From positions 1 through 5,706 of the forward strand of contig JAZRZU010000004.1 of NCBI GenBank assembly GCA_045601465.1: 5,706 nt of DNA. Reading direction: 5' to 3'. Position numbers and translations under genes: made by a program. Source of the stretch: RGIG3009 sp045601465. GTDB lineage: Bacteria; Bacillota; Clostridia; Oscillospirales; Acutalibacteraceae. This document shows positions 1 to 5,618 of this stretch, in pieces. The number at the start of each line of letters is the position of its first letter. Positions within the stretch are counted from its first letter, which is position 1. The notes beneath the pieces were generated by a model. It did not search any database. It was not told the origin of the DNA and saw only the letters and a program-made list of their open reading frames with translations.

Positions 1-242
1 TACCTTTCAGAACACTTTATAACAAAGAAATGAAAAATTTAATTGTTGCAGGTCGTTGTACTTCCGTGAATGAAACCCTATGGGACGTTATGCGAGTCAT
101 TCCTTGCTGTGCTGTTACAGGACAAGCCGCAGGTACCGCCGCAGCAATGACAGATGATTTCTCGGCTCTTGATGTTGCAAAACTACAAGAAAAATTAAGA
201 AATAACGGTGTGGTCCTTCACGAAAAAGATATTCTGGAATAA
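1..242 (+). CDS. FAD-dependent oxidoreductase, C-terminal fragment (5' end outside window)
   Basis: The open frame runs in from the window edge: codons from position 3 read PFRTLYNKEMKNLIVAGR, so the ATG at 30 is internal and not the start. The visible tail has the order typical of the C-terminus of FAD-dependent oxidoreductases of the large pfam12831-like family: a 'P-[FY]-R-x-L-Y-x-K' segment, then 'NLIVAGRCTSVNE', then a 'RVIPCCAVTGQAAGTAAA' stretch. In that family the last two contribute to the FAD site and the helix after it. About 79 residues are present; the dinucleotide-binding N-terminus lies upstream. The substrate cannot be told from this piece. The stop at 240-242 is followed after 14 nt by a strong terminator, so the gene ends its transcript and is not in an operon with the next gene. 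No functional link to the citrate lyase genes is evident. Confidence 0.85.
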   Translation, partial: PFRTLYNKEMKNLIVAGRCTSVNETLWDVMRVIPCCAVTGQAAGTAAAMTDDFSALDVAKLQEKLRNNGVVLHEKDILE

Positions 243-256
243 TTTTCGATTCAAAC

Positions 257-283
257 AAGCGAGGTGAAATTCACCTCGCTTTT
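257..283 (+). terminator. Rho-independent terminator of the oxidoreductase gene
   Basis: AGCGAGGTG (258-266) pairs perfectly with CACCTCGCT (272-280), leaving a 5-nt loop AAATT that can close further by A-T pairs. A T-run starts at 280 (TTTT, 280-283). It begins 14 nt after the stop codon. On the opposite strand the stem is followed only by TTGTTTG, so it would be a weaker terminator for anything transcribed leftward. Confidence 0.85.
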
Positions 284-300
284 GCTATGTATAAAAATCG

Positions 301-319
301 GTTAAAACCTAGTTTTGAC
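301..319. repeat. Small imperfect inverted repeat (hairpin)
   Basis: GTTAAAAC (301-308) can pair with GTTTTGAC (312-319) around a CTA loop; one of the eight pairs is G-U when read on the plus strand. It lies 12 nt before the structured segment starting at 332 and could be part of the same transcript. It also contains TTGACA (315-320), but no -10 hexamer follows at a suitable distance, so I do not call a promoter. Function unknown. Confidence 0.35.
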
Positions 320-331
320 ACCCTTGTGTTC

Positions 332-475
332 AATAGGGCAAACTGCCGTTGAACCCAGTATTTATGCACCTTTTAAGTGGTTTGCCCTATTATTGCGAAT
401 GCAATGAGCAACAAGGTTCTCTCAGCCGCCGAAAACTTGTTTTCGTATGCGGCGTGAGGTTCTTATAACGCATTC
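332..475. ncRNA. Candidate structured RNA of unknown class (strand undetermined)
   Basis: No protein-coding frame is credible here, yet the segment is dense in long-range complementarity. (1) AATAGGGCAAAC (332-343) pairs perfectly with GTTTGCCCTATT (380-391), a 12-bp stem closing a 36-nt loop that holds a small CAC/GTG hairpin. (2) GAATGC (397-402) pairs with GCATTC (470-475) and encloses a longer hairpin: CTCA/TGAG (421-424/455-458), GCCGC/GCGGC (425-429/449-453) and GAAAA/TTTTC (431-435/440-444) capped by CTTG. (3) GAACC (351-355) in the first loop can pair with GGTTC at 415-419 or at 458-462, giving two alternative pseudoknots. On the minus strand stem (2) gains one G-U pair; on the plus strand an alternative ATTGC/GCAAT hairpin (392-396/401-405) competes with it. 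I see no convincing promoter on either strand. I could not match it to a known RNA family. It could also be a degenerate mobile or repeat element. Confidence 0.4.
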
Positions 476-537
476 CTCTATTCTTCTCACAATTCCATTT
501 GCTTTCCTATATCCATTTTTCCTTTTACCAATATATC

Positions 538-607
538 GTAGGGCGGGGATTTACTCCCGCCGCTTTTTCGTGCGGGATTTGGCGGCGGCACCAAGGCACC
601 GCCCTAC
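538..607. repeat. GC-rich palindromic intergenic repeat (REP/MITE-like)
   Basis: GTAGGGCGG (538-546) and CCGCCCTAC (599-607) are perfect 9-bp inverted ends. Inside, CCGCCGC (557-563) pairs with GCGGCGG (582-588), and TCCCGC (555-560) can alternatively pair with GCGGGA (572-577). Base composition is far more GC-rich than the flanking AT-rich spacer, which suggests an inserted element. From general knowledge, 'GTAGGGCGGG...CCCGCCCTAC' palindromes are scattered as multi-copy intergenic repeats in many gut Clostridia; whether this genome has other copies cannot be seen here. There is no T-run, so it is not a canonical terminator. Confidence 0.6.
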
Positions 608-679
608 ATAATTTTTCAAATTTGGAAACACCGTGTGGCTCTTATTATCGATAATGGTGGGAGAAATATACCGTCTAAC

Positions 680-708
680 TTTACTTTTCGAAAGACATGT
701 GATATACT
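680..708 (+). promoter_or_regulatory. Probable sigma-A promoter of the cysteine-rich small protein gene
   Basis: TTTACT (680-685), 17 bp, then TATACT (703-708), preceded by TG at 700-701 as an extended -10. Transcription would start near 714-716, only about 20 nt before the preferred ATG at 734, so the leader is very short. Confidence 0.55.
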
Positions 709-733
709 TTTTAAAAATTAATGGATGTGCTGT

Positions 734-994
734 ATGAAAAACAATTTTTCTTTTTTCCAAAATCGTGAGTGCGAATATTTCCCTTGCCACCAGTTGAACG
801 ATAACGATTTCAACTGTTTGTTCTGCTACTGTCCGCTGTATGCGCTTGGCGACAAATGCGGTGGCAATTTTCGGTATATAGAAGGCGGGATAAAAGACTG
901 CTCCGCCTGCGTTTTACCCCACACTAGTGCGGGCTACCGTTACATTATTTCCAAAATTGACGGCATTCTCGACATTGCCAAAAAGAATCAATAG
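734..994 (+). CDS. Cysteine-rich small protein, putative metal-binding
   Basis: An 86-residue protein packed with cysteines in a conserved-looking order: CEYFPCH near the N-terminus, then FNCLFCYCPLY, then CGG, then GIKDCSACVLPH, followed by a short C-terminal helix ending DIAKKNQ. This matches my memory of the 'cysteine-rich small domain' family (Pfam zf-like, PF04071), which is known from archaea and Clostridia and presumed to bind zinc or another metal. Its biochemical role is not established. There is no signal peptide or membrane segment, so it is likely cytoplasmic. I chose the ATG at 734 because GGA at 723-725 lies 8 nt upstream and family members begin close to the FFxNxxCEYFPCH block. 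An in-frame ATG at 725 would add MCC but sits almost at the predicted transcript start with no ribosome site. The gene stands alone, with its own promoter at 680-708 and a terminator directly after it. It converges on the citXG transcript, and no link to citrate metabolism is visible. Confidence 0.8.
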   Translation: MKNNFSFFQNRECEYFPCHQLNDNDFNCLFCYCPLYALGDKCGGNFRYIEGGIKDCSACVLPHTSAGYRYIISKIDGILDIAKKNQ

Positions 995-996
995 AC

Positions 997-1024
997 AAAA
1001 ACCGCTACATGACGTAGCGGTTTT
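997..1024. terminator. Bidirectional terminator between the cysteine-rich gene (+) and citXG (-)
   Basis: ACCGCTAC (1001-1008) pairs with GTAGCGGT (1014-1021) around a 5-nt loop, extended by A-T pairs to 998/1024. It is followed by TTTT on the plus strand (1021-1024) and by TTTTT on the minus strand (1001 down to 997). The minus-strand stop codon of citXG (1025-1023) lies in the outer edge of the hairpin, so it ends both converging transcripts. Confidence 0.85.
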
Positions 1025-2339
1025 ATAATTTTGAAAGAAAATAGATAACGGCTAAAAGGTCGGCGCATCCACCCGCCGATAAATTCCGAGCAATAAACGC
1101 CCGGTCAAGTTGTTGAATTTCAGCAATCGTTGGGAACTGTGTACGTTTCAGCAATTCGCCGGCACTCGTTTTCGCAAAATCAGCGCCGTCCTTTCCCCCA
1201 CGATTATAAATGGTAGTATCCTCCACTTGGCTGATCAGGTGAACAAGCGCTATCGCACCGGCATCGTTTTTCGAAAAACCATTCTCCAAAGCTTTTAAAA
1301 ATATCGGCAATCCGATCTGTTTAACCGACCCAAACCCCGAGGCTACCTCTCCTCGAATCCCCAAAAGTTTGTACGTACGGTACACTCTCCCGCCTGCCGT
1401 TGCGGTGTCTAACTTGGCAAAATCGTCTTCTACCGCTTTTTTGGTCAAATGGGAACAAAGCGTTAGCAGCTCTTGTATGGTATACTCACACTTTTCGGCA
1501 GTCCAAAGTCTTCCCGCCGCACCGCAAAGCACACCCAATGAAAAAATAGCACCTTTGTGAGTATTGATACCACCGGTTGCCTCAAACATCACGTTTTCAG
1601 CTTCGATCCCCGCTTTTCTCAAAAACTCAAATGCCTTATCACAAGATAGATCACGGGTTGTAAAACCAATTTCAAAACAACGGCAAAAATACGGCTTTAA
1701 TGCCATAGCGCTCTTTTCAAAAAGTGTAACATCCATATCGGTATGACTGCCATTATTATTTCGGTCAACCAAACCCGGCTTGGGGGTGGTATACACCTCA
1801 TCTAACAGGCTTTCAGTTGCGAATCCGCCAAGCCGCTGCGCATCATTTTTCAAAAAATAATCCACCATCCGCTTGTTTGTGACAGTTTGTATTTCCTCTA
1901 CCGCATGAACCCGTCCCGCCGCACATTCACGGCCCTCTTTACCGCAAACAAAGCAGCCCCGGAGATTATGACGGCTTAATTTTTCACCGTTTGAATCCAT
2001 GACATCCATATCAAACAGTCGTCCAAGCGGATGATGATCTTCAATGTCGGTCGTGATTTCTTTTACTTGTTTTGCATTTATCGAAACGCAAAACATCGCC
2101 TCGCAACCCGTGACCGCCCTTTTGGTTTCGCTATGTACGATATGCCCCTCTAACCGTTGTGTTAAAAGGCGTATACCCTCATAAAAAGCACGTTCTATCA
2201 GAGGAGAGGTTTTGACAGGTCCGGCGATATTCATGGTAAAACAAATAAGAGAGGTGTTGTATGACGAAATCAACTGCTTTTGGAGTTCGACCCGTTCTTC
2301 ACGTGCACGAAGGATCTGCAAGAGCGTAGCTTCCGGCAT
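1023..2339 (-). CDS. citXG: CitXG: fused apo-citrate lyase phosphoribosyl-dephospho-CoA transferase / triphosphoribosyl-dephospho-CoA synthase
   Basis: A bifunctional, 438-residue cytoplasmic maturation enzyme for citrate lyase. The N-terminal part (to about residue 170) is CitX, which transfers the prosthetic group precursor to a serine of the acyl carrier subunit CitD. It shows the family motif GRLFDMDVM (106-114) and the CFVC...C cysteines (129, 132, 139). The C-terminal part is CitG, which makes 2'-(5''-triphosphoribosyl)-3'-dephospho-CoA from ATP and dephospho-CoA. It shows TTPKPGLVDRNNNGSHTDMD (184-203), GGINTHKGAIFSLG (256-269), the EDTTIYNRGG region (373-382) and SAGGCADLLA (421-430). 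CitXG fusions are known in some other bacteria, for example Haemophilus. I chose the ATG at 2339: GAGAGGTG (2353-2346) lies 6 nt upstream. A TTG at 2357 would add six residues but would put that ribosome site inside the coding region. It is the last gene of the minus-strand operon, 23 nt after the preceding stop, and ends in the bidirectional terminator. Confidence 0.95.
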   Translation of the reverse strand: MPEATLLQILRAREERVELQKQLISSYNTSLICFTMNIAGPVKTSPLIERAFYEGIRLLTQRLEGHIVHSETKRAVTGCEAMFCVSINAKQVKEITTDIEDHHPLGRLFDMDVMDSNGEKLSRHNLRGCFVCGKEGRECAAGRVHAVEEIQTVTNKRMVDYFLKNDAQRLGGFATESLLDEVYTTPKPGLVDRNNNGSHTDMDVTLFEKSAMALKPYFCRCFEIGFTTRDLSCDKAFEFLRKAGIEAENVMFEATGGINTHKGAIFSLGVLCGAAGRLWTAEKCEYTIQELLTLCSHLTKKAVEDDFAKLDTATAGGRVYRTYKLLGIRGEVASGFGSVKQIGLPIFLKALENGFSKNDAGAIALVHLISQVEDTTIYNRGGKDGADFAKTSAGELLKRTQFPTIAEIQQLDRAFIARNLSAGGCADLLAVIYFLSKL

Positions 2340-2362
2340 TTTGTTCACCTCTCTCAAAATTT

Positions 2363-3307
2363 TTATTTTAACTGTATGGTAAGGTCAGACTGTTTCTCCT
2401 GTTGTCGGTCTAGGATTTGTAAATTCTTTTCCGCATTTTTCCCTACGCAGCCGACAAGCAAATACTGATTTTTAAATCGGTCATAGATAAAATGATGAAG
2501 CAGATGGAAATTCTCAATTTTCCCTGTGTGGGAAACGTGGATGCGGGGACCTGTGCAGTAATGTTTTCTCCCATCCACCGAAATGTGCGTATTATCCACA
2601 TAGGTAATTGGCAAATCAGCAGCGATCATTTCCTTGACCCTCTGTTCCAGAGATGGTATATCGAAATCCGGCGCCTTTTCAGGGAACGTGATAACAAACC
2701 CGTGCCGCACGTCATCGTGCCCGCAACGCTGCATTTCTTCCGTCGGCATACAAAGTTCACACAAGTCCTCCGCTGTATGGGCCATCAGACGATAGTTGAG
2801 CGACTCATAAACCTTTTCACGTATTTCCTGTGGTGCAGGGCCAAAAAGAGTAGGACGAGAGATGAGGATCTGTTCACCCACCCCAATAAGTAAATTTGCA
2901 TTAAACCCAAGCAAAGGATAAACCAAATCAAAATGCTCCACAATGACCCGCTTGCCGTTGTGCAATGCCTCACTGATAGCATCCGCCAAAACCGCCATGT
3001 TGGTAAATCCGTTTTCAAATCGGATGTCCACATGATAGGTATGTGGTTCAAAAAAACCACCGCCTTGGTCAAGAAGCGGCAATGGACGGACATAAACGCC
3101 GTCGTCATCGTTGGTCAGTTCAAGCCCCGGAAACATGCCCCGAAGCAGTGCACTCTTACCCGAGCCCGCCTCTCCTATAATACCAATCAGCTTATCAAAG
3201 GGCGATAGATACAGCTGTGCCAACTGCATCCCAAGCGTGTACATTCTTTGATGTCCGCGCGGTGCGAAATAACTGCTTAAAATATGGCAACCTTGTCTTT
3301 CTTGCAT
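2363..3307 (-). CDS. P-loop protein of unknown function, resembles 'alanine-tRNA synthetase second additional domain' proteins
   Basis: A 314-residue soluble protein with a clear Walker A motif, GEAGSGKS (45-52), after a short N-terminal segment. It has a possible Walker B-like strand, KRVIVEHFD (119-127). The C-terminal half is rich in His and Cys: CELC (183-186), CGHDDVRHGF (195-204), THISVDGRKHYCTGPRIHVSHTG (240-262) and HLLHH (268-272). The mixture of an NTPase-like N-terminus and a His/Cys-rich C-terminus resembling tRNA editing (SAD-type) domains recalls proteins named 'alanine-tRNA synthetase second additional domain-containing' in Clostridia, and loosely the uridine-kinase-like proteins with tRNA-synthetase-related domains. 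This assignment is from memory. The ATG at 3307 has AAGGAG (3321-3316) 8 nt upstream, and that site overlaps the citC stop codon, so the two are translationally close. Sitting between citC and citXG suggests a role in citrate lyase maturation or cofactor supply. That is inference only; the reaction is unknown. Confidence 0.75.
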   Translation of the reverse strand: MQERQGCHILSSYFAPRGHQRMYTLGMQLAQLYLSPFDKLIGIIGEAGSGKSALLRGMFPGLELTNDDDGVYVRPLPLLDQGGGFFEPHTYHVDIRFENGFTNMAVLADAISEALHNGKRVIVEHFDLVYPLLGFNANLLIGVGEQILISRPTLFGPAPQEIREKVYESLNYRLMAHTAEDLCELCMPTEEMQRCGHDDVRHGFVITFPEKAPDFDIPSLEQRVKEMIAADLPITYVDNTHISVDGRKHYCTGPRIHVSHTGKIENFHLLHHFIYDRFKNQYLLVGCVGKNAEKNLQILDRQQEKQSDLTIQLK

Positions 3308-3319
3308 ACAAAATTCTCC

Positions 3320-4309
3320 TTATTGCAAAAAACCTTTTGCTTTCATATAGTCATACGTGGTGGTCGGCACCAACGCTTTTACACCCTCTATGTCCCCTGC
3401 GTCTAAAAGCTCTCGAACTCGACTGGCGCTGATCACTTGACCGTCCTGTTGGCGCCTTGTAATTTCAAAAACATCTATTCCGCCAGCCGTTAAGCCACGT
3501 TTTAACGCTTCATTATATTGATTTGTCATTGGTGACAACGGTTCGGTGCCGACGAAACGACAGCTTATTGAAAATTTCGGAACAAAATACCTCAAAAATA
3601 TTTGCACGTCCAAAAAACATTGTACTTCGGCGGCTTTTTCACGTTCTTTGAGGAAATACGTGGGGAAAGTAGCGCTGGATACCAGGTAAGGACCGGTTGG
3701 CAATACCGTAACGTTCTCCATATCTTGTGTGCCGATTTTTACCATCTCAAAACGGTCGCTTGCGCCAAAACGGCTTTTATCCTCCGATACGACAAACACA
3801 TATAAGCGATCGCATTTTTGCGCAGCGGTTTCAACCAAATAACGGTGCCCCAAGGTAAACGGGTTGGCATTCATAACAATGGCACCTACTGTACCTGTGG
3901 GCTTTTCGCTGCAAATTTTCGCCAGAAAATCCTGGATGGCATTTTTGCGATTTTCCATCAACAGCACCGTGTCGGTTTTGGCGATTGTATAGAAAAAGAG
4001 CGATGTAAACATAGCTTCATTTTCAGGCTTTGTGTATAAAAACAGATGGTTAAGTCCCTCGGAAAATGCGCTTTTTTTCAGTTCGGAAAGTATAACCGAA
4101 GTGAGATCTTCCCCCTGCCTTTCTTGCGATATTGCAAGAAGTTTTAGTAAATTCCCGTCACGAGATCCTGTCCCCACAAGACGTTCGTCATCCCAAAGCA
4201 GTACGGTCTCCTGGATTTCTTCATCCGGATGAAGGCCGGCACTTCTAAGAAAATCCTGCCACACTTCCTTTTTTTGTTTATCAAACCGTTTCACTAATTC
4301 AATATACAT
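3320..4309 (-). CDS. citC: [Citrate (pro-3S)-lyase] ligase CitC
   Basis: A 329-residue cytoplasmic enzyme that uses ATP and acetate to acetylate the thiol of the citrate lyase prosthetic group, switching the lyase on. The first about 130 residues look like the GNAT-type N-terminal domain usual in CitC (LLWDDERLVGTGS, 37-49; LLKLLAIS, 54-61). From about 138 comes the nucleotidyltransferase-like domain with the adenylate-binding signature NPFTLGH (149-155; the [HT]xGH motif), VVSEDKSRFG (173-182) and the ISASRVRELL motif (293-302) near the C-terminus. Length fits the family (about 330-350). The ATG at 4309 is preceded by GGAG (4321-4318) at 8 nt. It is the first gene of the minus-strand maturation operon, with a promoter about 30-60 bp upstream. 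The operon is divergent from citDEF, and the CitC target CitD is the first gene of that opposite arm. All motifs appear intact. Confidence 0.95.
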   Translation of the reverse strand: MYIELVKRFDKQKKEVWQDFLRSAGLHPDEEIQETVLLWDDERLVGTGSRDGNLLKLLAISQERQGEDLTSVILSELKKSAFSEGLNHLFLYTKPENEAMFTSLFFYTIAKTDTVLLMENRKNAIQDFLAKICSEKPTGTVGAIVMNANPFTLGHRYLVETAAQKCDRLYVFVVSEDKSRFGASDRFEMVKIGTQDMENVTVLPTGPYLVSSATFPTYFLKEREKAAEVQCFLDVQIFLRYFVPKFSISCRFVGTEPLSPMTNQYNEALKRGLTAGGIDVFEITRRQQDGQVISASRVRELLDAGDIEGVKALVPTTTYDYMKAKGFLQ

Positions 4310-4345
4310 CGCATTTTCTCCAAAAAAATTTAATCGTCTGATTTG

Positions 4346-4375
4346 ATTATACCGTATACCGTTCTATAATGTAAA
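4346..4375 (-). promoter_or_regulatory. Promoter of the citC-(P-loop)-citXG operon
   Basis: Read on the minus strand: TTTACA (4375-4370; 5 of 6 match to TTGACA), an 18-bp spacer, then a perfect TATAAT (4351-4346). Start of transcription is expected near 4339, giving a leader of about 30 nt before the citC ATG, with the ribosome site at 4321-4318. Confidence 0.7.
4349..4362. repeat. Tandem 7-bp direct repeat in the citC promoter (possible operator)
   Basis: ATACCGT occurs twice back to back (4349-4355, 4356-4362). It overlaps the upstream half of the minus-strand -10 box and the spacer, where a bound regulator would block or reshape the promoter. No regulator gene is in the window, and two 7-mers could be chance. 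Confidence 0.35.
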
Positions 4376-4390
4376 GAGCCAAAACAAATC

Positions 4391-4419
4391 TTGCTTTTTT
4401 AATAATTATATCATATAAT
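4391..4419 (+). promoter_or_regulatory. Promoter of the citDEF operon
   Basis: TTGCTT (4391-4396), exactly 17 bp, then a perfect TATAAT (4414-4419). Start of transcription is expected near 4426, about 39 nt before the citD ATG. The spacer is very AT-rich. The -35 boxes of the two divergent promoters are only 15 bp apart (4376-4390), so one regulator bound between them could act on both operons. Confidence 0.75.
4405..4419. repeat. Perfect AT palindrome over the citD -10 box (possible operator)
   Basis: ATTATAT-C-ATATAAT (4405-4411, centre 4412, 4413-4419) is a 7+1+7 dyad whose right half includes the TATAAT -10 box. A dimeric repressor could bind here, but in such AT-rich DNA a palindrome of this kind is not strong evidence. 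Confidence 0.3.
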
Positions 4420-4464
4420 ACTAAATTGTACTATAACAACTCTTTTCTCAAAGGGGTTTTCAAG

Positions 4465-4734
4465 ATGGAAATAAAAAGAGGCGCTTTTTCAGGCACACTC
4501 GAATCCAGTGACGCTTACATAGAAATCCAACCGTCTGATGACGGTATTTCGGTTGAAGTGGAATCGATCGTACTAAAACAATTCGGCCCGCAAATCAAGG
4601 CAGCCGTTTTATCGGTTTTAGATGAATTCGAGGTTCAAAATGCCACTGTCAAAGTGCTCGACCGTGGTGCGTTGGAATGTGTGATCCGTGCAAGAGTAGA
4701 GAGTGCTATTCTTCGATCAAGGGGGGACAACTGA
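4465..4734 (+). CDS. citD: Citrate lyase acyl carrier protein (gamma subunit) CitD
   Basis: An 89-residue carrier subunit that holds the 2'-(5''-phosphoribosyl)-3'-dephospho-CoA arm, on which acetyl and citryl groups ride between CitF and CitE. The attachment block GTLESSD lies at residues 10-16, with the modified serine at position 14 as in known CitD proteins. It is followed by the family's VESIVLKQFG (about 38-47) and the C-terminal DRGALECVIRARVESA block. Length is typical (about 90-100). The start is the ATG at 4465, with AAGGGG (4451-4456) 8 nt before it. A TTG at 4426 would extend the frame by 13 residues, but it falls at the predicted transcript start and has no ribosome site. First gene of the plus-strand structural operon; its TGA overlaps the citE ATG by one base. 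Its modification depends on CitXG and CitC, encoded divergently. Confidence 0.96.
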   Translation: MEIKRGAFSGTLESSDAYIEIQPSDDGISVEVESIVLKQFGPQIKAAVLSVLDEFEVQNATVKVLDRGALECVIRARVESAILRSRGDN

Positions 4735-5618
4735 TGCGTCGCAGTATGCTGTTTATGCCGGGCAACACCCCCAATATGCTGATTAACGCTGCATACCTCG
4801 GTGCCGATTCGCTTATCTTCGATTTGGAAGATGCGGTATCGCCCGCTGAAAAGGATGCCGCCCGTATACTCGTCAGAAACACCATTCGTTCTATGGATTT
4901 TGAAAACCAGGAGATTATCGTCAGGATAAACGCCATTGACACTCCCTTTTGGCAAGCCGATATTGATACTATCTTGCCCGAAAAACCCGACCTTTTACTT
5001 TTACCAAAGGCAAACCGCCCCGAAGATATCCTTTCCGTAGCCGAATATATGACGAACGTTGAGAAGAAATTCGGATTAGAGGTTGGAAGCGTGGGCCTTA
5101 TGCCTCTGATTGAAACAGCGTTAGGTCTGGAAAACTCATTTTTAATTGCCTCCGCTTGCCGGCGTGTAAAAGCAATGCTGTTGGGTGCCGAGGATTTAAC
5201 CGCCGATCTGCAATGCGTTCGCACAAAAGAAAGCAAGGAAATTGAGTATGCACGAGGCCGTATTGTGGTTGCCGCACGGGCGGCTGGTATCGACGTATAC
5301 GATACGCCTTTCACCGACGTAAACGATGATACAGGCATCGTGACGGATACCCGTTTTGCCAAAAGCCTTGGTTTTACCGGCAAAGCCTCTATTTCACCCC
5401 GTCATATCGAGGTAATCAACAACACGTTCAGCCCCACGCAAGCCGAAGTGGACTATGCGTACGAAGTGATCGATGCCATCGCCCTTGCCAAACAGCAAGG
5501 CAAAGGCGCCATCGCTTTGCGGGGTAAGATGATCGACGCCCCCATTGTTGCCCGTGCCGAGCGCACGATTTCTGAGGCAAAAACGTTGGGAATTCGAAGG
5601 AGTGGTGAAGATGAATAA
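4734..5618 (+). CDS. citE: Citrate lyase beta subunit CitE (citryl-ACP lyase)
   Basis: A 294-residue TIM-barrel protein of the HpcH/HpaI aldolase/CitE family. It cleaves the citryl thioester carried on CitD into oxaloacetate and acetyl-CitD. Visible motifs in order: RRSMLFMPGNTP at the N-terminus; IFDLEDAVSPAEKDAAR (28-44); VRIN with Arg64, the usual substrate-binding arginine; LLLPKA (88-93); PLIET with Glu127 and GAEDL with Asp154, the expected Mg2+ ligands; and FTGKASISPRHIEVIN (214-229). The C-terminal KMIDAPIVARAER stretch is also typical. Length matches the family (about 290-300). The ATG at 4734 overlaps the citD stop (TGATG) and has GGGGGG (4721-4726) 7 nt upstream. The frame is open further upstream but only inside citD. 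Its end overlaps citF by 8 nt. All catalytic residues I can place are present. Confidence 0.96.
   Translation: MRRSMLFMPGNTPNMLINAAYLGADSLIFDLEDAVSPAEKDAARILVRNTIRSMDFENQEIIVRINAIDTPFWQADIDTILPEKPDLLLLPKANRPEDILSVAEYMTNVEKKFGLEVGSVGLMPLIETALGLENSFLIASACRRVKAMLLGAEDLTADLQCVRTKESKEIEYARGRIVVAARAAGIDVYDTPFTDVNDDTGIVTDTRFAKSLGFTGKASISPRHIEVINNTFSPTQAEVDYAYEVIDAIALAKQQGKGAIALRGKMIDAPIVARAERTISEAKTLGIRRSGEDE

Noticed and set aside
315..320. TTGACA as a -35 box for the structured segment
   Set aside because: No TATAAT-like hexamer lies 16-18 bp downstream (that position reads GCAAAC-like sequence inside the 12-bp stem).
333..345. TAGGGCAAAC resembles the 5' part of a c-di-GMP-I (GEMM) riboswitch
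   Set aside because: The following GACGCAAAGCC-type core and the second helix are absent; instead the motif is one arm of a perfect 12-bp stem with 380-391.
420..475. Possible group II intron domain V/VI remnant (GTATGCGG...GAGGTTC)
   Set aside because: Only superficial similarity; no catalytic-triad AGC/bulge arrangement and no intron-encoded protein nearby.
551..790. 79-codon minus-strand frame
   Set aside because: It runs through the palindromic repeat and over the start of the cysteine-rich gene. Its translation is basic and unrecognisable, and no ribosome site is seen.
2492..2893. 133-codon plus-strand frame, and a 107-codon minus-strand frame at 2785-3108
   Set aside because: Both overlap the P-loop protein gene in other frames, lack ribosome sites, and give low-complexity or hydrophobic nonsense-like translations.
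4677..4733. N-terminal extension of CitE from an ATG at 4677
   Set aside because: The extra 19 residues overlap citD in another frame. The ATG at 4734 has a strong ribosome site, the TGATG overlap typical of coupled genes, and the conserved RRSMLFMPG start.
4706..5383. 225-codon open frame on the minus strand
   Set aside because: Lies antisense within citE, has no ribosome site, and its Ser/Arg/Ile-rich translation resembles no family; a shadow of a well-supported gene.
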